Shown one piece after another: positions 1 to 7,272 of a stretch of 64,000 nucleotides of DNA. The stretch is from Epibacterium sp. Ofav1-8. GTDB lineage: Bacteria > Pseudomonadota > Alphaproteobacteria > Rhodobacterales > Rhodobacteraceae. The position numbers and the translations under genes were made by a program. Below the pieces are notes generated by a model. The model saw only the letters and a list, made by a program, of their open reading frames with translations. It ran no database searches and was not told the origin of the DNA. The stretch is taken from assembly GCF_022348185.1 (NCBI RefSeq), contig NZ_JAKRFD010000003.1, forward strand, positions 124,001 through 188,000. The letters run 5' to 3'. Numbering within the stretch: position 1 is the stretch's first letter; each line of letters opens with the position of its first letter.

Positions 1-1
1 G

Positions 2-247
2 GCGGATCTGAAGAACATCACGCTGTCCTATTCCGGCGAGCCCGGTACCGTGTCGCGCCCGGGTGGGGTCAACACCGATGTGATCGCGTTAAGCCGGCGT
101 TTTGCGCAGTTGATGAGCGAGTATCAGGACGCGATCGCCGATGGCATCATCACCGTGAACGAGGCCAAGCGCCTGCTGAAGGAAACGGTGCTGCTGCAAC
201 AGGTGCTGCTGGATATGAAGCTGCATCTGGAAGAGGAAAGCACCTGA
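2..247 (+). CDS. C-terminal part of a small protein, cut by the left edge
   Basis: The frame is open from base 2 with no stop upstream, so 81 codons are visible and the true start lies outside the window. A GTG at base 50 is possible but not needed. The last 60 residues look wholly helical, with the segment DGIITVNEAKRLLKE followed by a leucine-rich helix and an acidic end. This style of ending (DG-I-T-x-x-E-A then a long helix) resembles the tail of phage CII-type regulatory proteins, but no DNA-binding part is visible, so that is only a resemblance. A strong terminator follows at about 420. Product unknown. Confidence 0.55.
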   Translation, partial: ADLKNITLSYSGEPGTVSRPGGVNTDVIALSRRFAQLMSEYQDAIADGIITVNEAKRLLKETVLLQQVLLDMKLHLEEEST

Positions 248-419
248 CGCGCCAGCCCCGCTGATCCATTGGTGGTTGTGCGCAAGGGGTTGGGCCCCGC
301 GGGCGTGCCGGGAGGTGGGTTTTTCGGAAGCGATCCTGCGGACGTGGGCAGCGTTGGTTGGGGCCGGGATCGGTTGTTTTGACTGCAAATTTCGGGTTTC
401 AATTCGGGTTTCAAACGGT

Positions 420-448
420 GCGCGCCCTGACCGGGCGCGCGCTTTTTT
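420..448 (+). terminator. Rho-independent terminator after the left-edge gene
   Basis: An 8-bp perfect GC stem (GCGCGCCC / GGGCGCGC) with a 5-base loop is followed by GC and six T residues. It lies about 170 bases after the stop of the left-edge gene and would end that transcript. Confidence 0.8.
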
Positions 449-690
449 GTGTGTGAAGAGGGGGCGATGGGCAGGCAAGGATCCACCAAAGCAGCAGCTT
501 CAGATCCATCCCGGCCATGCCCCCGGTCTGCCGGACGCCGCTTGGGCGCAAGGAAAATAGCCGTATCCACGCCCGTCGCCCGCAGGCGGGGCCGGGCGCG
601 GAGCCTCGGCGATTTGCCGTGCCCCCGGCGCTGATACGTCCGGCTGTCGGGGTGCAGGGCGGGGATGGCTCCGAAGCAGCAGCGTCGGCG
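449..690. other. Intergenic stretch without a recognisable gene
   Basis: With the bases before the terminator, about 440 bp separate the left-edge gene from the KAS III-like gene on the other strand. Short frames exist on both strands, but none has a good ribosome binding site, signal peptide or family-like sequence. Nothing further is supported here. Confidence 0.6.
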
Positions 691-1830
691 TCAGGCGGAG
701 ACAGGGGCCGCGTGGCGGCGCAGGATCACCGAGCCGACGGAATAGCCCGCCCCGAAGGAGCAGATCAGGCCGGTGTCGCCGGGGGCGAGATCGTCGGAAT
801 ATTTGGAAAAGGCGATGATCGAACCGGCGGAGGAGGTATTGGCGTAGTCCTGCAGAATATTGGGCTGTTCGCCCGGCTCGGGGGTGCGACCGAGGACTTT
901 CTTGCCGATGAAATCATTCATCGTCTTGTTGGCCTGATGCAGCCAGAGGCGCTTGAGCGCGGTGGCCTCCACCCCTTCGGCGGCCATATGGTCGGCGATG
1001 TGCTGGCTGACCATCGGCAGCACCTCCTTGAACACCTTGCGGCCGTTCTGCATGAACTGCATGTCGCGGCGGTCGGTGACCCCGTCGGGGCGGGAGCGGC
1101 GCAGGAAACCGTTGTTGTTGCGGATATTGTTGGAAAACTCCGTGGCGCAGCGGGTCGAGAGGATCTCGAAATGGGCGCCGGTGGCATCGGACTGCCGCTC
1201 GATCAGGGTGGCGGTGGCCACATCGCCAAAGATGAAGTGGCAATCGCGGTCGCGCCATTCCAGATGGCCGGAGCAGATCTCCGGGTTGACCACCAGCGCG
1301 GTGCGGATCGAGCCTGCGCGCACCATGTCGGCGGCGGCCTGGATGGCGAAGGTGGCCGAGGAGCAGGCGACATTCATGTCAAAGGCAAAGCCGCCGCAGC
1401 CCAGTAGCTGTTGCACTTCGATGGCGACAGCGGGGTAGGCGCGTTCCAGGTTGGAGGCGGCGCAGATCACCAGGTCCACATCCGCGGCGGTGCGCCCGGC
1501 CTGGGCAAGCGCCTGTCTGGCCGCGTCCAGCGCCATTTCCGCCATGATGCCCGGTTCATCATCGCTGCGCTGGCGCAGCCGCGGATGCATCACCTCCGGG
1601 TCGAGCACGCCGGTCTTGTCCATCACGTAGCGACTCTGGATGCCGGAGGCCTTCTCGATGAACTCCTCCGAGGAATACTGCAACGGGGCGCGATCCCCGG
1701 CGGCGATCTCTGCGGCGTGTTCGGCGTTGTAGAGGTCCACATAGGCGTTGAAGGCGGTGACCAGTTCCGCATTGGTGATGCGCTCGGAGGGGGTGAAGAC
1801 CCCGGTGCCGGTGATGGCGGGTGTATGCAT
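691..1830 (-). CDS. Beta-ketoacyl-ACP synthase III-like protein (FabH family)
   Basis: Thiolase-fold protein of 379 residues, probably condensing an acyl-CoA or acyl-ACP starter with malonyl-ACP. The KAS III triad is complete: Cys156 in VACSSATF, His298 in LHQANK and Asn331 in NTSSAG. It is longer than housekeeping FabH (about 320 residues), with an insert near residues 28-90 containing AYVDLYNAEH, so it belongs to a longer FabH-like branch. I chose the ATG at 1830 because the thiolase core begins directly after it; a start at 1899 would add unconserved residues. It is divergent from the MarR-RND operon and has no fatty-acid genes beside it. The substrate cannot be read from the sequence. Confidence 0.88.
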   Translation of the reverse strand: MHTPAITGTGVFTPSERITNAELVTAFNAYVDLYNAEHAAEIAAGDRAPLQYSSEEFIEKASGIQSRYVMDKTGVLDPEVMHPRLRQRSDDEPGIMAEMALDAARQALAQAGRTAADVDLVICAASNLERAYPAVAIEVQQLLGCGGFAFDMNVACSSATFAIQAAADMVRAGSIRTALVVNPEICSGHLEWRDRDCHFIFGDVATATLIERQSDATGAHFEILSTRCATEFSNNIRNNNGFLRRSRPDGVTDRRDMQFMQNGRKVFKEVLPMVSQHIADHMAAEGVEATALKRLWLHQANKTMNDFIGKKVLGRTPEPGEQPNILQDYANTSSAGSIIAFSKYSDDLAPGDTGLICSFGAGYSVGSVILRRHAAPVSA

Positions 1831-1984
1831 GTCTGTGTCCCAGGTGGCGGATCCGTGACGGCTCCTGTCTCGAGGTGGCGCATATAGGGACCGTTTCAAG
1901 GTGCAAGGTCAAGGGTGGCAGCGGGCGCGGGGGCGCATGCCCTTGGGTCAGGTTGCGGCAAAAAGCGGGAAAGCTCCCCTTTAA

Positions 1985-2005
1985 ATACTTCATGGTCTGA
2001 ACTAT
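1985..2005. promoter_or_regulatory. Candidate MarR operator (inverted repeat)
   Basis: Inverted repeat ATACTTCA-N5-TGAACTAT, with 7 of 8 positions pairing. It sits 21 bases upstream of the MarR start codon in the divergent region between the KAS III-like gene and the efflux operon. MarR proteins normally bind such palindromes and repress their own operon. The assignment is inference from position and symmetry. Confidence 0.45.
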
Positions 2006-2026
2006 CTCGCGGGCAGGAGACAGGAC

Positions 2027-2509
2027 ATGCATGCAGATTTTTCCGACAGCTGGGATCTCTTTACGCCCGAAGTGCAGGCCATGATGGGGGTCTTTGCGCT
2101 GCATTGGCAATTGGAGCAACGGCTGATTGATGCAAGTCTGGGGGAACAGTTGGGACGGTCCGAATGCCAGCTGCTGCTGATTCTCGCGCGGCCCCGCCGC
2201 ATGGGGGAACTGGCGCGGCTGGCGTTGAAGGCGCCCTCGGTGGTGACCGCTGCGGCGGCGACACTGGAGGCGCAGGGGCTGATCCGGCGCGTGCGGGATG
2301 CGCGTGACGGGCGGGCCTGGCTGCTGGAATTGACGGAAGACGGACAGAACCGCCGACAACAGCTTGTCGCCCGGGCCTCTGCGGTCTTCTATGAGACATC
2401 GGGCCTGAGCGAGGAGGAAGCCAAGCTTCTCGCCGGGTTGGCACAAAAGATACATAACAAGGCCGTTCAGTCGGGCGCTGTGGGACCCTGTGAAGGAGAC
2501 GAGACATGA
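2027..2509 (+). CDS. MarR-family transcriptional regulator
   Basis: Winged-helix regulator of 160 residues. A dimerising helix (HWQLEQRLIDASL) comes first, then the DNA-binding region LGRSECQLLLIL...MGELARLALKAPSVVTAAAATLEAQGLI, and the wing RRVRDARDGRAWLLELTEDG with the usual D-x-R-x-x-x-L-x-L-T pattern. The start at 2027 follows AGGAGACAGG at good spacing. The gene overlaps the RND adaptor start by 4 bp (ATGA), so the three efflux genes are translationally linked. By family analogy it represses this pump operon and is released by a ligand. A palindrome just upstream is a candidate operator. Confidence 0.9.
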   Translation: MHADFSDSWDLFTPEVQAMMGVFALHWQLEQRLIDASLGEQLGRSECQLLLILARPRRMGELARLALKAPSVVTAAAATLEAQGLIRRVRDARDGRAWLLELTEDGQNRRQQLVARASAVFYETSGLSEEEAKLLAGLAQKIHNKAVQSGAVGPCEGDET

Positions 2510-3567
2510 CATTGAGATCAATCCGGGCCGTGTTGCTGGGCGCGGTTCTTGCATTGCCGCAGACTGTCGGCGCGCAGGAGGAGGCCGAACCGGCGGCGGT
2601 GCTGAAGCCGGTGAAGCTGATGACCGCAAACGGGGGCGCATCGCCGCTGGAGCGGCAGTTTTTCGGCCAGGTGGCGGCGAAGGAGACCGTGGACCTGGCG
2701 TTTCAGGTCGGCGGCCAGGTGCTGCGGCTGCCGGTGACCGAGGGCGATGTGGTGCCCGAGGGGGAGCTGATCGGGCAGCTGGATCTCGAGACCTTTCAAT
2801 TGCAGCTGGAGCAGGCGGTCCTGAACAAGCAGCAGGCGGACCGCAGCAAGGAGCGCAACGAACGCCTGGCCGGAACGGTGAGCCAGGTGGCGATCGAGGA
2901 TGCGGAGACGGCCGCGGGCCTGGCCGAGGTGGCCCTGCGCACCGCCCAGACCAATCTGGATCATGCGACGCTTTACGCGCCCTTTGATGCGCTGGTGGCC
3001 CGCCGTGAGGTGGCGCTGTTTTCCACGGTTTCGGCCGGAACGCCGATCGCCCGGCTGCATGACATGTCGGAGCTGCATGTGGAAATCGACGTGCCGGAGC
3101 TGCTGTTCCAGCGCGCCAACGAGAGCGACACCTTTGACATTGTTGCAACCTTCCCGGGGTCGAGCACCGAATACCCGGCCGAGATCCTGGAATATGCCGC
3201 CGAGGCCTCTGCGGTGGGGCAGACCTATCGGGTGACCCTGCGGATGGACCCGCCGGAGGATCGCCAGATCCTGCCGGGGGCGTCGACCACGGTGAAGGTG
3301 CGGGTGATGACCGGGCGCCACCGGATCGCGCTGCCGGCGACGGCGATCGTGACCACGCCTGCGGGCGAAACCGGGGTGATGATCTTCACCCCCACGGGCG
3401 CCGATCAGGGCTCGGTGCGCTGGACCGAGGTGGAGATCGAGCCGAACCAGTTCGGCACGTTCGACGTGCTGTCGGGGATTGCCGATGGCGACGAGGTTGT
3501 CCTGACCGGCGGTGCTGCGCTGGAAGACGGTCAGGCGGTGCGCCGCTTTACCGGTTTCAGCAACTGA
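2506..3567 (+). CDS. RND efflux periplasmic adaptor (membrane fusion protein)
   Basis: Membrane fusion protein of 353 residues that would link an inner-membrane RND pump to an outer-membrane channel. It has a signal peptide ending near GAQ (residue 24), a lipoyl-like half-motif (QVGGQVLRLPVTEGDVV), a short coiled-coil hairpin (about 85-135) and the second half (DHATLYAPFDALVARREVAL). A beta-barrel and membrane-proximal domain follow. No lipobox cysteine is present, so it is probably anchored by an uncleaved signal or is soluble. It overlaps marR by ATGA, and the pump starts 10 bases downstream. No outer-membrane partner is in the operon; the TolC at 61.4 kb could serve. Confidence 0.92.
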   Translation: MTLRSIRAVLLGAVLALPQTVGAQEEAEPAAVLKPVKLMTANGGASPLERQFFGQVAAKETVDLAFQVGGQVLRLPVTEGDVVPEGELIGQLDLETFQLQLEQAVLNKQQADRSKERNERLAGTVSQVAIEDAETAAGLAEVALRTAQTNLDHATLYAPFDALVARREVALFSTVSAGTPIARLHDMSELHVEIDVPELLFQRANESDTFDIVATFPGSSTEYPAEILEYAAEASAVGQTYRVTLRMDPPEDRQILPGASTTVKVRVMTGRHRIALPATAIVTTPAGETGVMIFTPTGADQGSVRWTEVEIEPNQFGTFDVLSGIADGDEVVLTGGAALEDGQAVRRFTGFSN

Positions 3568-3577
3568 GGCCCGCGAC

Positions 3578-6500
3578 ATGGATATTGCACGCGGATCGAT
3601 CCAACGGCCTCTTTATACGTGGCTGATCATGCTCTTTGCCCTGTTCGGGGGCATCTGGGGGTTTCTCAACCTGGGACGGCTGGAAGACCCGGCCTTTACC
3701 ATCAAGAACGCGGTGATCCAGACCACCTATCCCGGTGCCACCGCCGAGCAGGTGGCGCTGGAGGTGTCGGAGCCGCTGGAATCCGCCATCCAGAAGATGG
3801 AGGAAGTGAAGGAAATCAGCTCGATGAACCGGCCCGGCGTGTCGGTGATCGAGGTGGAGATGCAGGACACCTATGACGGCAACGAACTGCCGGCGATCTG
3901 GACCAAGCTGCGCGCCAAGGTGCGTGATGCGGCGCGGAGGCTGCCGGAGGGGGTCAGCGAGCCGCTGGTCAACGACAGTTTCGGCGATGTGTTTGGCATC
4001 TTCTACGCGGTGACGGCGGAAGGCTTTACCGACAAGGAGAAATACGAGCTGTCCACCTATCTGCGGCGCGAGCTGTTGACGGTGGACGGTGTGGCCGATG
4101 TGGATATTGCCGGGCTGCGCAACGAGACCATCTATGTCGAGCCGGACATGCCGATCGCCACCAACCTCGGGGTGTCGGTGCAGGCGATCGCCAACGCCAT
4201 TGCCACCTCGAACTCGGTGACGCCTGCGGGCGAGATCAAGGCGGGGACGGTCAATACGCTGATGCAGACGCCGGAAGGCTCCGACTCGGTGTCCGAGATC
4301 GCCGGGCTGACGGTGGGCGTTGGTGGCGAGACCATCAATATCATCGATATTGCCAATGTCTGGCGCGGGCGCGAGATCGACCCGAGCGAGATTATCCGTT
4401 TCAACGGGGTCGAGGCCTTTACCCTTGGGGTGTCGGGCATTGCCAATGAAAACATCGTCGATGTCGGGCACCGGGTGGATGCCAAGCTGGCGGAGCTGGA
4501 TGGCGAAATCCCGGTCGGGGTCGAGCTGCATCCGATCTATCAGCAGCATATCGTGGTGGAGAAAGCCTCCAACGACTTTCTGGTGAACCTGGCGATGTCG
4601 GTGGCGATCGTGATCGTGGTGCTGGCCCTGTTCATGGGCTGGCGTGCGGCGATCGTGGTGGGCTCCACCCTGCTGCTGACGGTGGTGGGCACGCTGTTCT
4701 TCATGGCGATCTTCTCGATCGAGATGGAACGGATCTCGCTTGGGGCGCTGATCATCGCCATGGGCATGCTGGTGGACAACGCCATTGTTGTCGCCGAGGG
4801 GATGCAGATCTCCATGCAGCGGGGCAAATCCTCGCGCGAAGCGGCGCATGAGGCGGCCTCCAAGACGCAGATCCCGCTGCTGGGGGCCACGGTCATCGGC
4901 ATCATGGCCTTTGCCGGTATCGGTCTCAGCCCGGATGCCACCGGGGAATTCCTGTTCTCGCTGTTTGCGGTGATCGGCATTTCGCTGTTGCTGAGCTGGC
5001 TGCTGGCGCTGACCGTCACCCCCTTGCTGGGGCATTATTTCTTCAAGCGTGGCACGGGCGAGGTGCAGGACAGCTATGGCGGTCTGCTGTTCCGGGCCTA
5101 TGGCGCGCTGTTGCGCGCGGCGTTGAAGCTGCGCTGGCTGGTGGTCGCCGGTCTGGTGGCGATCACGGTGCTGTGTTTCATGGGCTTTGGCATGTTGAAG
5201 CAGCAGTTTTTTCCGAACTCCAACACGCCCTTGTTCTATGTCCATTACAAGCTGTCGCAGGGCACCGCGATCGAGACCACCTCGGCGCATATGGCAGAGG
5301 TCGAGGACTGGCTGGCAGCGCGCGATGACGTGGTGTCGGTGGCGACCTTCGTCGGCCAGGGGGCAACCCGGTTCCTGCTGACCTATTCGGCGCAGAAGGC
5401 CAACCCGAGCTACGGGCACCTGATCATCCGCACCGAGAGCCTGGAGCAGATCCCGGCCTTGCAGGCGGAGCTGGAATCCTACGGCAAGGCGCGGTTCCCC
5501 GAAGGCGAGTTCCGCACCGAACGGCTGGTCTTTGGTCCTGGCGGCGGCGCGCCGGTGGAGGTGCGGTTCTCCGGGCCCGATCCGGCGGTGCTGCGGCAGC
5601 TGGCGGAAGAGGCCAAGCTGGCACTGGAAGAGGCAAGCGACCTGACCCGTGACATTCGCCACGACTGGCGCGAGCAGGAGCTGGTGCTGAAACCGGTCTA
5701 TGCCACGGATCGGGCGCAGACCGCCGGGGTGACCCGGGATGCGATCTCCAACGCGCTGGAGTTCTCCACCAACGGCCTGACCACGGGCGTGTTCCGGGAG
5801 CGCGAGCGCCTGATCCCGATCGTGATGCGCCGACCGATGGAGGAGCCTTACAACCTGATGAACCAGGTGGTGTTCTCCGAAGCCGCAGGCGCCTGGATCC
5901 CGCTGGAGCAAATGCTCGACGGGGTGACCTACGAGGTGCAGAACACGCTGGTCCATCGCCGCGACCGGGTCTACACCATCACCGTGGGGGCCGATATCGA
6001 CAGCGAGGTGACGGCGGCCACGGTCTTTGGCGAAGTGCAGGCGGCGGTCGAGGCGATCGAGGTGCCCCGGGGCTTCAAGATGGAATGGGGCGGCGAGCAC
6101 GAGAACTCCTCGGAGGCCAACGAGAGCCTTGGCAAGCAGCTGCCGCTGTCGCTCTTGATCATGGTGCTGATCTCGGTGCTGCTGTTCAACGCGATCCGCC
6201 AGCCGATCATCATCTGGCTCCTGGTTCCGATGAGCGTCAACGGCGTGGTGATCGGGCTGATGGGCACCGGCCTGCCGTTCACCTTTACCGCGCTGCTGGG
6301 TCTGCTGAGCCTGTCGGGCATGCTGATCAAGAACGGCATCGTGCTGGTCGAGGAGATCGACATCGTGCGCCGCGAAGAGGGACTGCCGCTGCGCGAGAGC
6401 ATCGTCAAGGCCTCGGTCTCGCGTCTGCGGCCGGTGATGCTGGCGGCGGTGACGACCATCCTGGGCATGGCGCCGCTGATGAGCGATGCCTTCTTCGTCT

Positions 6501-6628
6501 CCATGGCGGTGACGATCATGGGCGGGCTGGCCTTTGCCACCGTGCTGACCCTGGTGGCCGCGCCGGTGTTCTACCTGATCTTCTTCAAGGGGGTGGAACG
6601 GCGCGAGCGGGCGGCAGCCGCGGCCTGA
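3578..6628 (+). CDS. RND-family efflux pump, inner-membrane permease
   Basis: Proton-driven RND transporter of 1016 residues, the usual size. An N-terminal membrane helix (WLIMLFALFGGIWGFL) is followed by porter domains (GATAEQVALEVSEPLE, IQKMEEVKEI), the central helices and the duplicated C-terminal half. TM4 carries the proton-relay Asp in AMGMLVDNAIVVAEG, and the matching C-terminal segment is GMLIKNGIVLVEEID. The ATG at 3578 follows the adaptor stop by 10 bases; the earlier in-frame start at 3512 would overlap the adaptor by 56 bases and adds no conserved sequence. The type with GRLEDPAFTIK near the N terminus is common in proteobacteria, often without a known substrate. A terminator follows. 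Confidence 0.94.
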   Translation: MDIARGSIQRPLYTWLIMLFALFGGIWGFLNLGRLEDPAFTIKNAVIQTTYPGATAEQVALEVSEPLESAIQKMEEVKEISSMNRPGVSVIEVEMQDTYDGNELPAIWTKLRAKVRDAARRLPEGVSEPLVNDSFGDVFGIFYAVTAEGFTDKEKYELSTYLRRELLTVDGVADVDIAGLRNETIYVEPDMPIATNLGVSVQAIANAIATSNSVTPAGEIKAGTVNTLMQTPEGSDSVSEIAGLTVGVGGETINIIDIANVWRGREIDPSEIIRFNGVEAFTLGVSGIANENIVDVGHRVDAKLAELDGEIPVGVELHPIYQQHIVVEKASNDFLVNLAMSVAIVIVVLALFMGWRAAIVVGSTLLLTVVGTLFFMAIFSIEMERISLGALIIAMGMLVDNAIVVAEGMQISMQRGKSSREAAHEAASKTQIPLLGATVIGIMAFAGIGLSPDATGEFLFSLFAVIGISLLLSWLLALTVTPLLGHYFFKRGTGEVQDSYGGLLFRAYGALLRAALKLRWLVVAGLVAITVLCFMGFGMLKQQFFPNSNTPLFYVHYKLSQGTAIETTSAHMAEVEDWLAARDDVVSVATFVGQGATRFLLTYSAQKANPSYGHLIIRTESLEQIPALQAELESYGKARFPEGEFRTERLVFGPGGGAPVEVRFSGPDPAVLRQLAEEAKLALEEASDLTRDIRHDWREQELVLKPVYATDRAQTAGVTRDAISNALEFSTNGLTTGVFRERERLIPIVMRRPMEEPYNLMNQVVFSEAAGAWIPLEQMLDGVTYEVQNTLVHRRDRVYTITVGADIDSEVTAATVFGEVQAAVEAIEVPRGFKMEWGGEHENSSEANESLGKQLPLSLLIMVLISVLLFNAIRQPIIIWLLVPMSVNGVVIGLMGTGLPFTFTALLGLLSLSGMLIKNGIVLVEEIDIVRREEGLPLRESIVKASVSRLRPVMLAAVTTILGMAPLMSDAFFVSMAVTIMGGLAFATVLTLVAAPVFYLIFFKGVERRERAAAAA

Positions 6629-6697
6629 GCGGCATCCGGGCGCGGGCTGGCCTCGCGCCCTGGTGTCCTCTCGCGTCCTGGCGTCGCTGCGAGATAA

Positions 6698-6732
6698 GAA
6701 AAGCCCCGGGGACCTGTCCCGCGGGGCTTTTC
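6698..6732 (+). terminator. Terminator of the MarR-RND efflux operon
   Basis: An 11-bp outer stem (GAAAAGCCCCG / CGGGGCTTTTC) with a second GGGA/TCCC pairing inside, about 70 bases after the pump stop codon. Confidence 0.85.
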
Positions 6733-6945
6733 CGTTTGGGGGAGATCAAGAGACGGCCATCCGTGAGGGGTGAGAGAGCAACGATGGCCTGGAGGGAACA
6801 TGATCTTCCGCTGCCCTTCTGGGCTGCTCTATGCAGGGATCACTGTGACGCGGCGACCGAGTCGGCGCAACGCGAGCGGCGTTATACCAACGTAAAGATC
6901 TGACTCAATTGAGTGAAATTCTGCCGGGCTTTGCGTGTTCCACGC
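6733..6945. other. Intergenic stretch with one short palindrome
   Basis: Part of a 316-bp gap between the RND pump and the tiny lipoprotein gene. It contains a perfect 12-bp palindrome, ACTCAATTGAGT (6903-6914), 31 bases past the lipoprotein stop codon. A 39-codon plus-strand frame at 6784-6903 lacks a proper ribosome binding site and is not called. Confidence 0.5.
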
Positions 6946-7020
6946 TTAGATCAGGGGCACCAGCGGGACGTCGCAGGCGGCAAGTGTGAGAAAGGTGCAA
7001 AGGCAGATCAGGTGTCGCAT
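6946..7020 (-). CDS. Very small lipoprotein (24 residues)
   Basis: A 25-codon frame encodes an N-terminal MRH, a hydrophobic stretch (LICLCTFLTLAAC) ending in a lipobox LAAC, and then only eight more residues (DVPLVPLI). After signal peptidase II cleavage the mature product would be a 9-residue acylated peptide. A GGAG lies 9 bases before the ATG. The frame is too short for ordinary gene finders. It lies between two terminators and looks like its own transcription unit. I believe similar tiny lipoproteins ending in DVPL occur in related bacteria, but I cannot check this. Function unknown. Confidence 0.6.
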   Translation of the reverse strand: MRHLICLCTFLTLAACDVPLVPLI

Positions 7021-7130
7021 GGGGCTGGGCTCCGGCGTGGTGCGGCATGGAAACAGGCACAGGGATAGCCGGGAAACCTTTCGGCTGTATGAAAGCTGTG
7101 AAAGGCGCGCCTTGGGATGAACCGGGGGTG

Positions 7131-7211
7131 GCGGCAGCAGCGCAGGCCCGCAGGGCCTGCGCTGCTGCCGCCCGGATCGGATCGCCTGTGGCGATCCGAC
7201 CGCCCTGCGGG
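7131..7211. repeat. Nested palindromic element downstream of carB
   Basis: A perfect 18-bp stem (7131-7148 with 7154-7171, 5-base loop) is followed by a 9-bp hairpin (CGGATCGCC, TGT loop, GGCGATCCG; 7178-7198). A further pair CCCGCAGGG / CCCTGCGGG (7147-7155 and 7203-7211) could form an alternative fold. It has no T run and is separate from the terminator beside it. It may be a REP-like element or a folded RNA end. Confidence 0.6.
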
Positions 7212-7221
7212 CTCAAACAAG

Positions 7222-7258
7222 AAAACGCCCCCGGAACGGGGGCGTTTGCCGTTTTTTT
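7222..7258. terminator. Terminator near the carB 3' end
   Basis: An 11-bp stem (AAACGCCCCCG / CGGGGGCGTTT) with a 3-base loop. There is a T7 run 4 bases further on the plus strand and A-rich sequence on the other side, so it can act for carB (minus strand), 14 bases away, and possibly in both directions. Confidence 0.75.
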
Positions 7259-7272
7259 AGAAAGGGCAGGGC

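Noticed and set aside
276-560. 94-codon frame in the gap after the left-edge gene
   Set aside because: It runs across the terminator at 420-448 and has no coding-like composition.
3557-6100. 847-codon open frame antisense to the RND pump
   Set aside because: His/Arg/Gln-rich translation typical of the complement of a GC-rich gene; no family-like sequence.
6784-6903. 39-codon plus-strand frame after the RND terminator
   Set aside because: No convincing ribosome binding site, no signal or domain, and it ends at a palindrome; likely chance.
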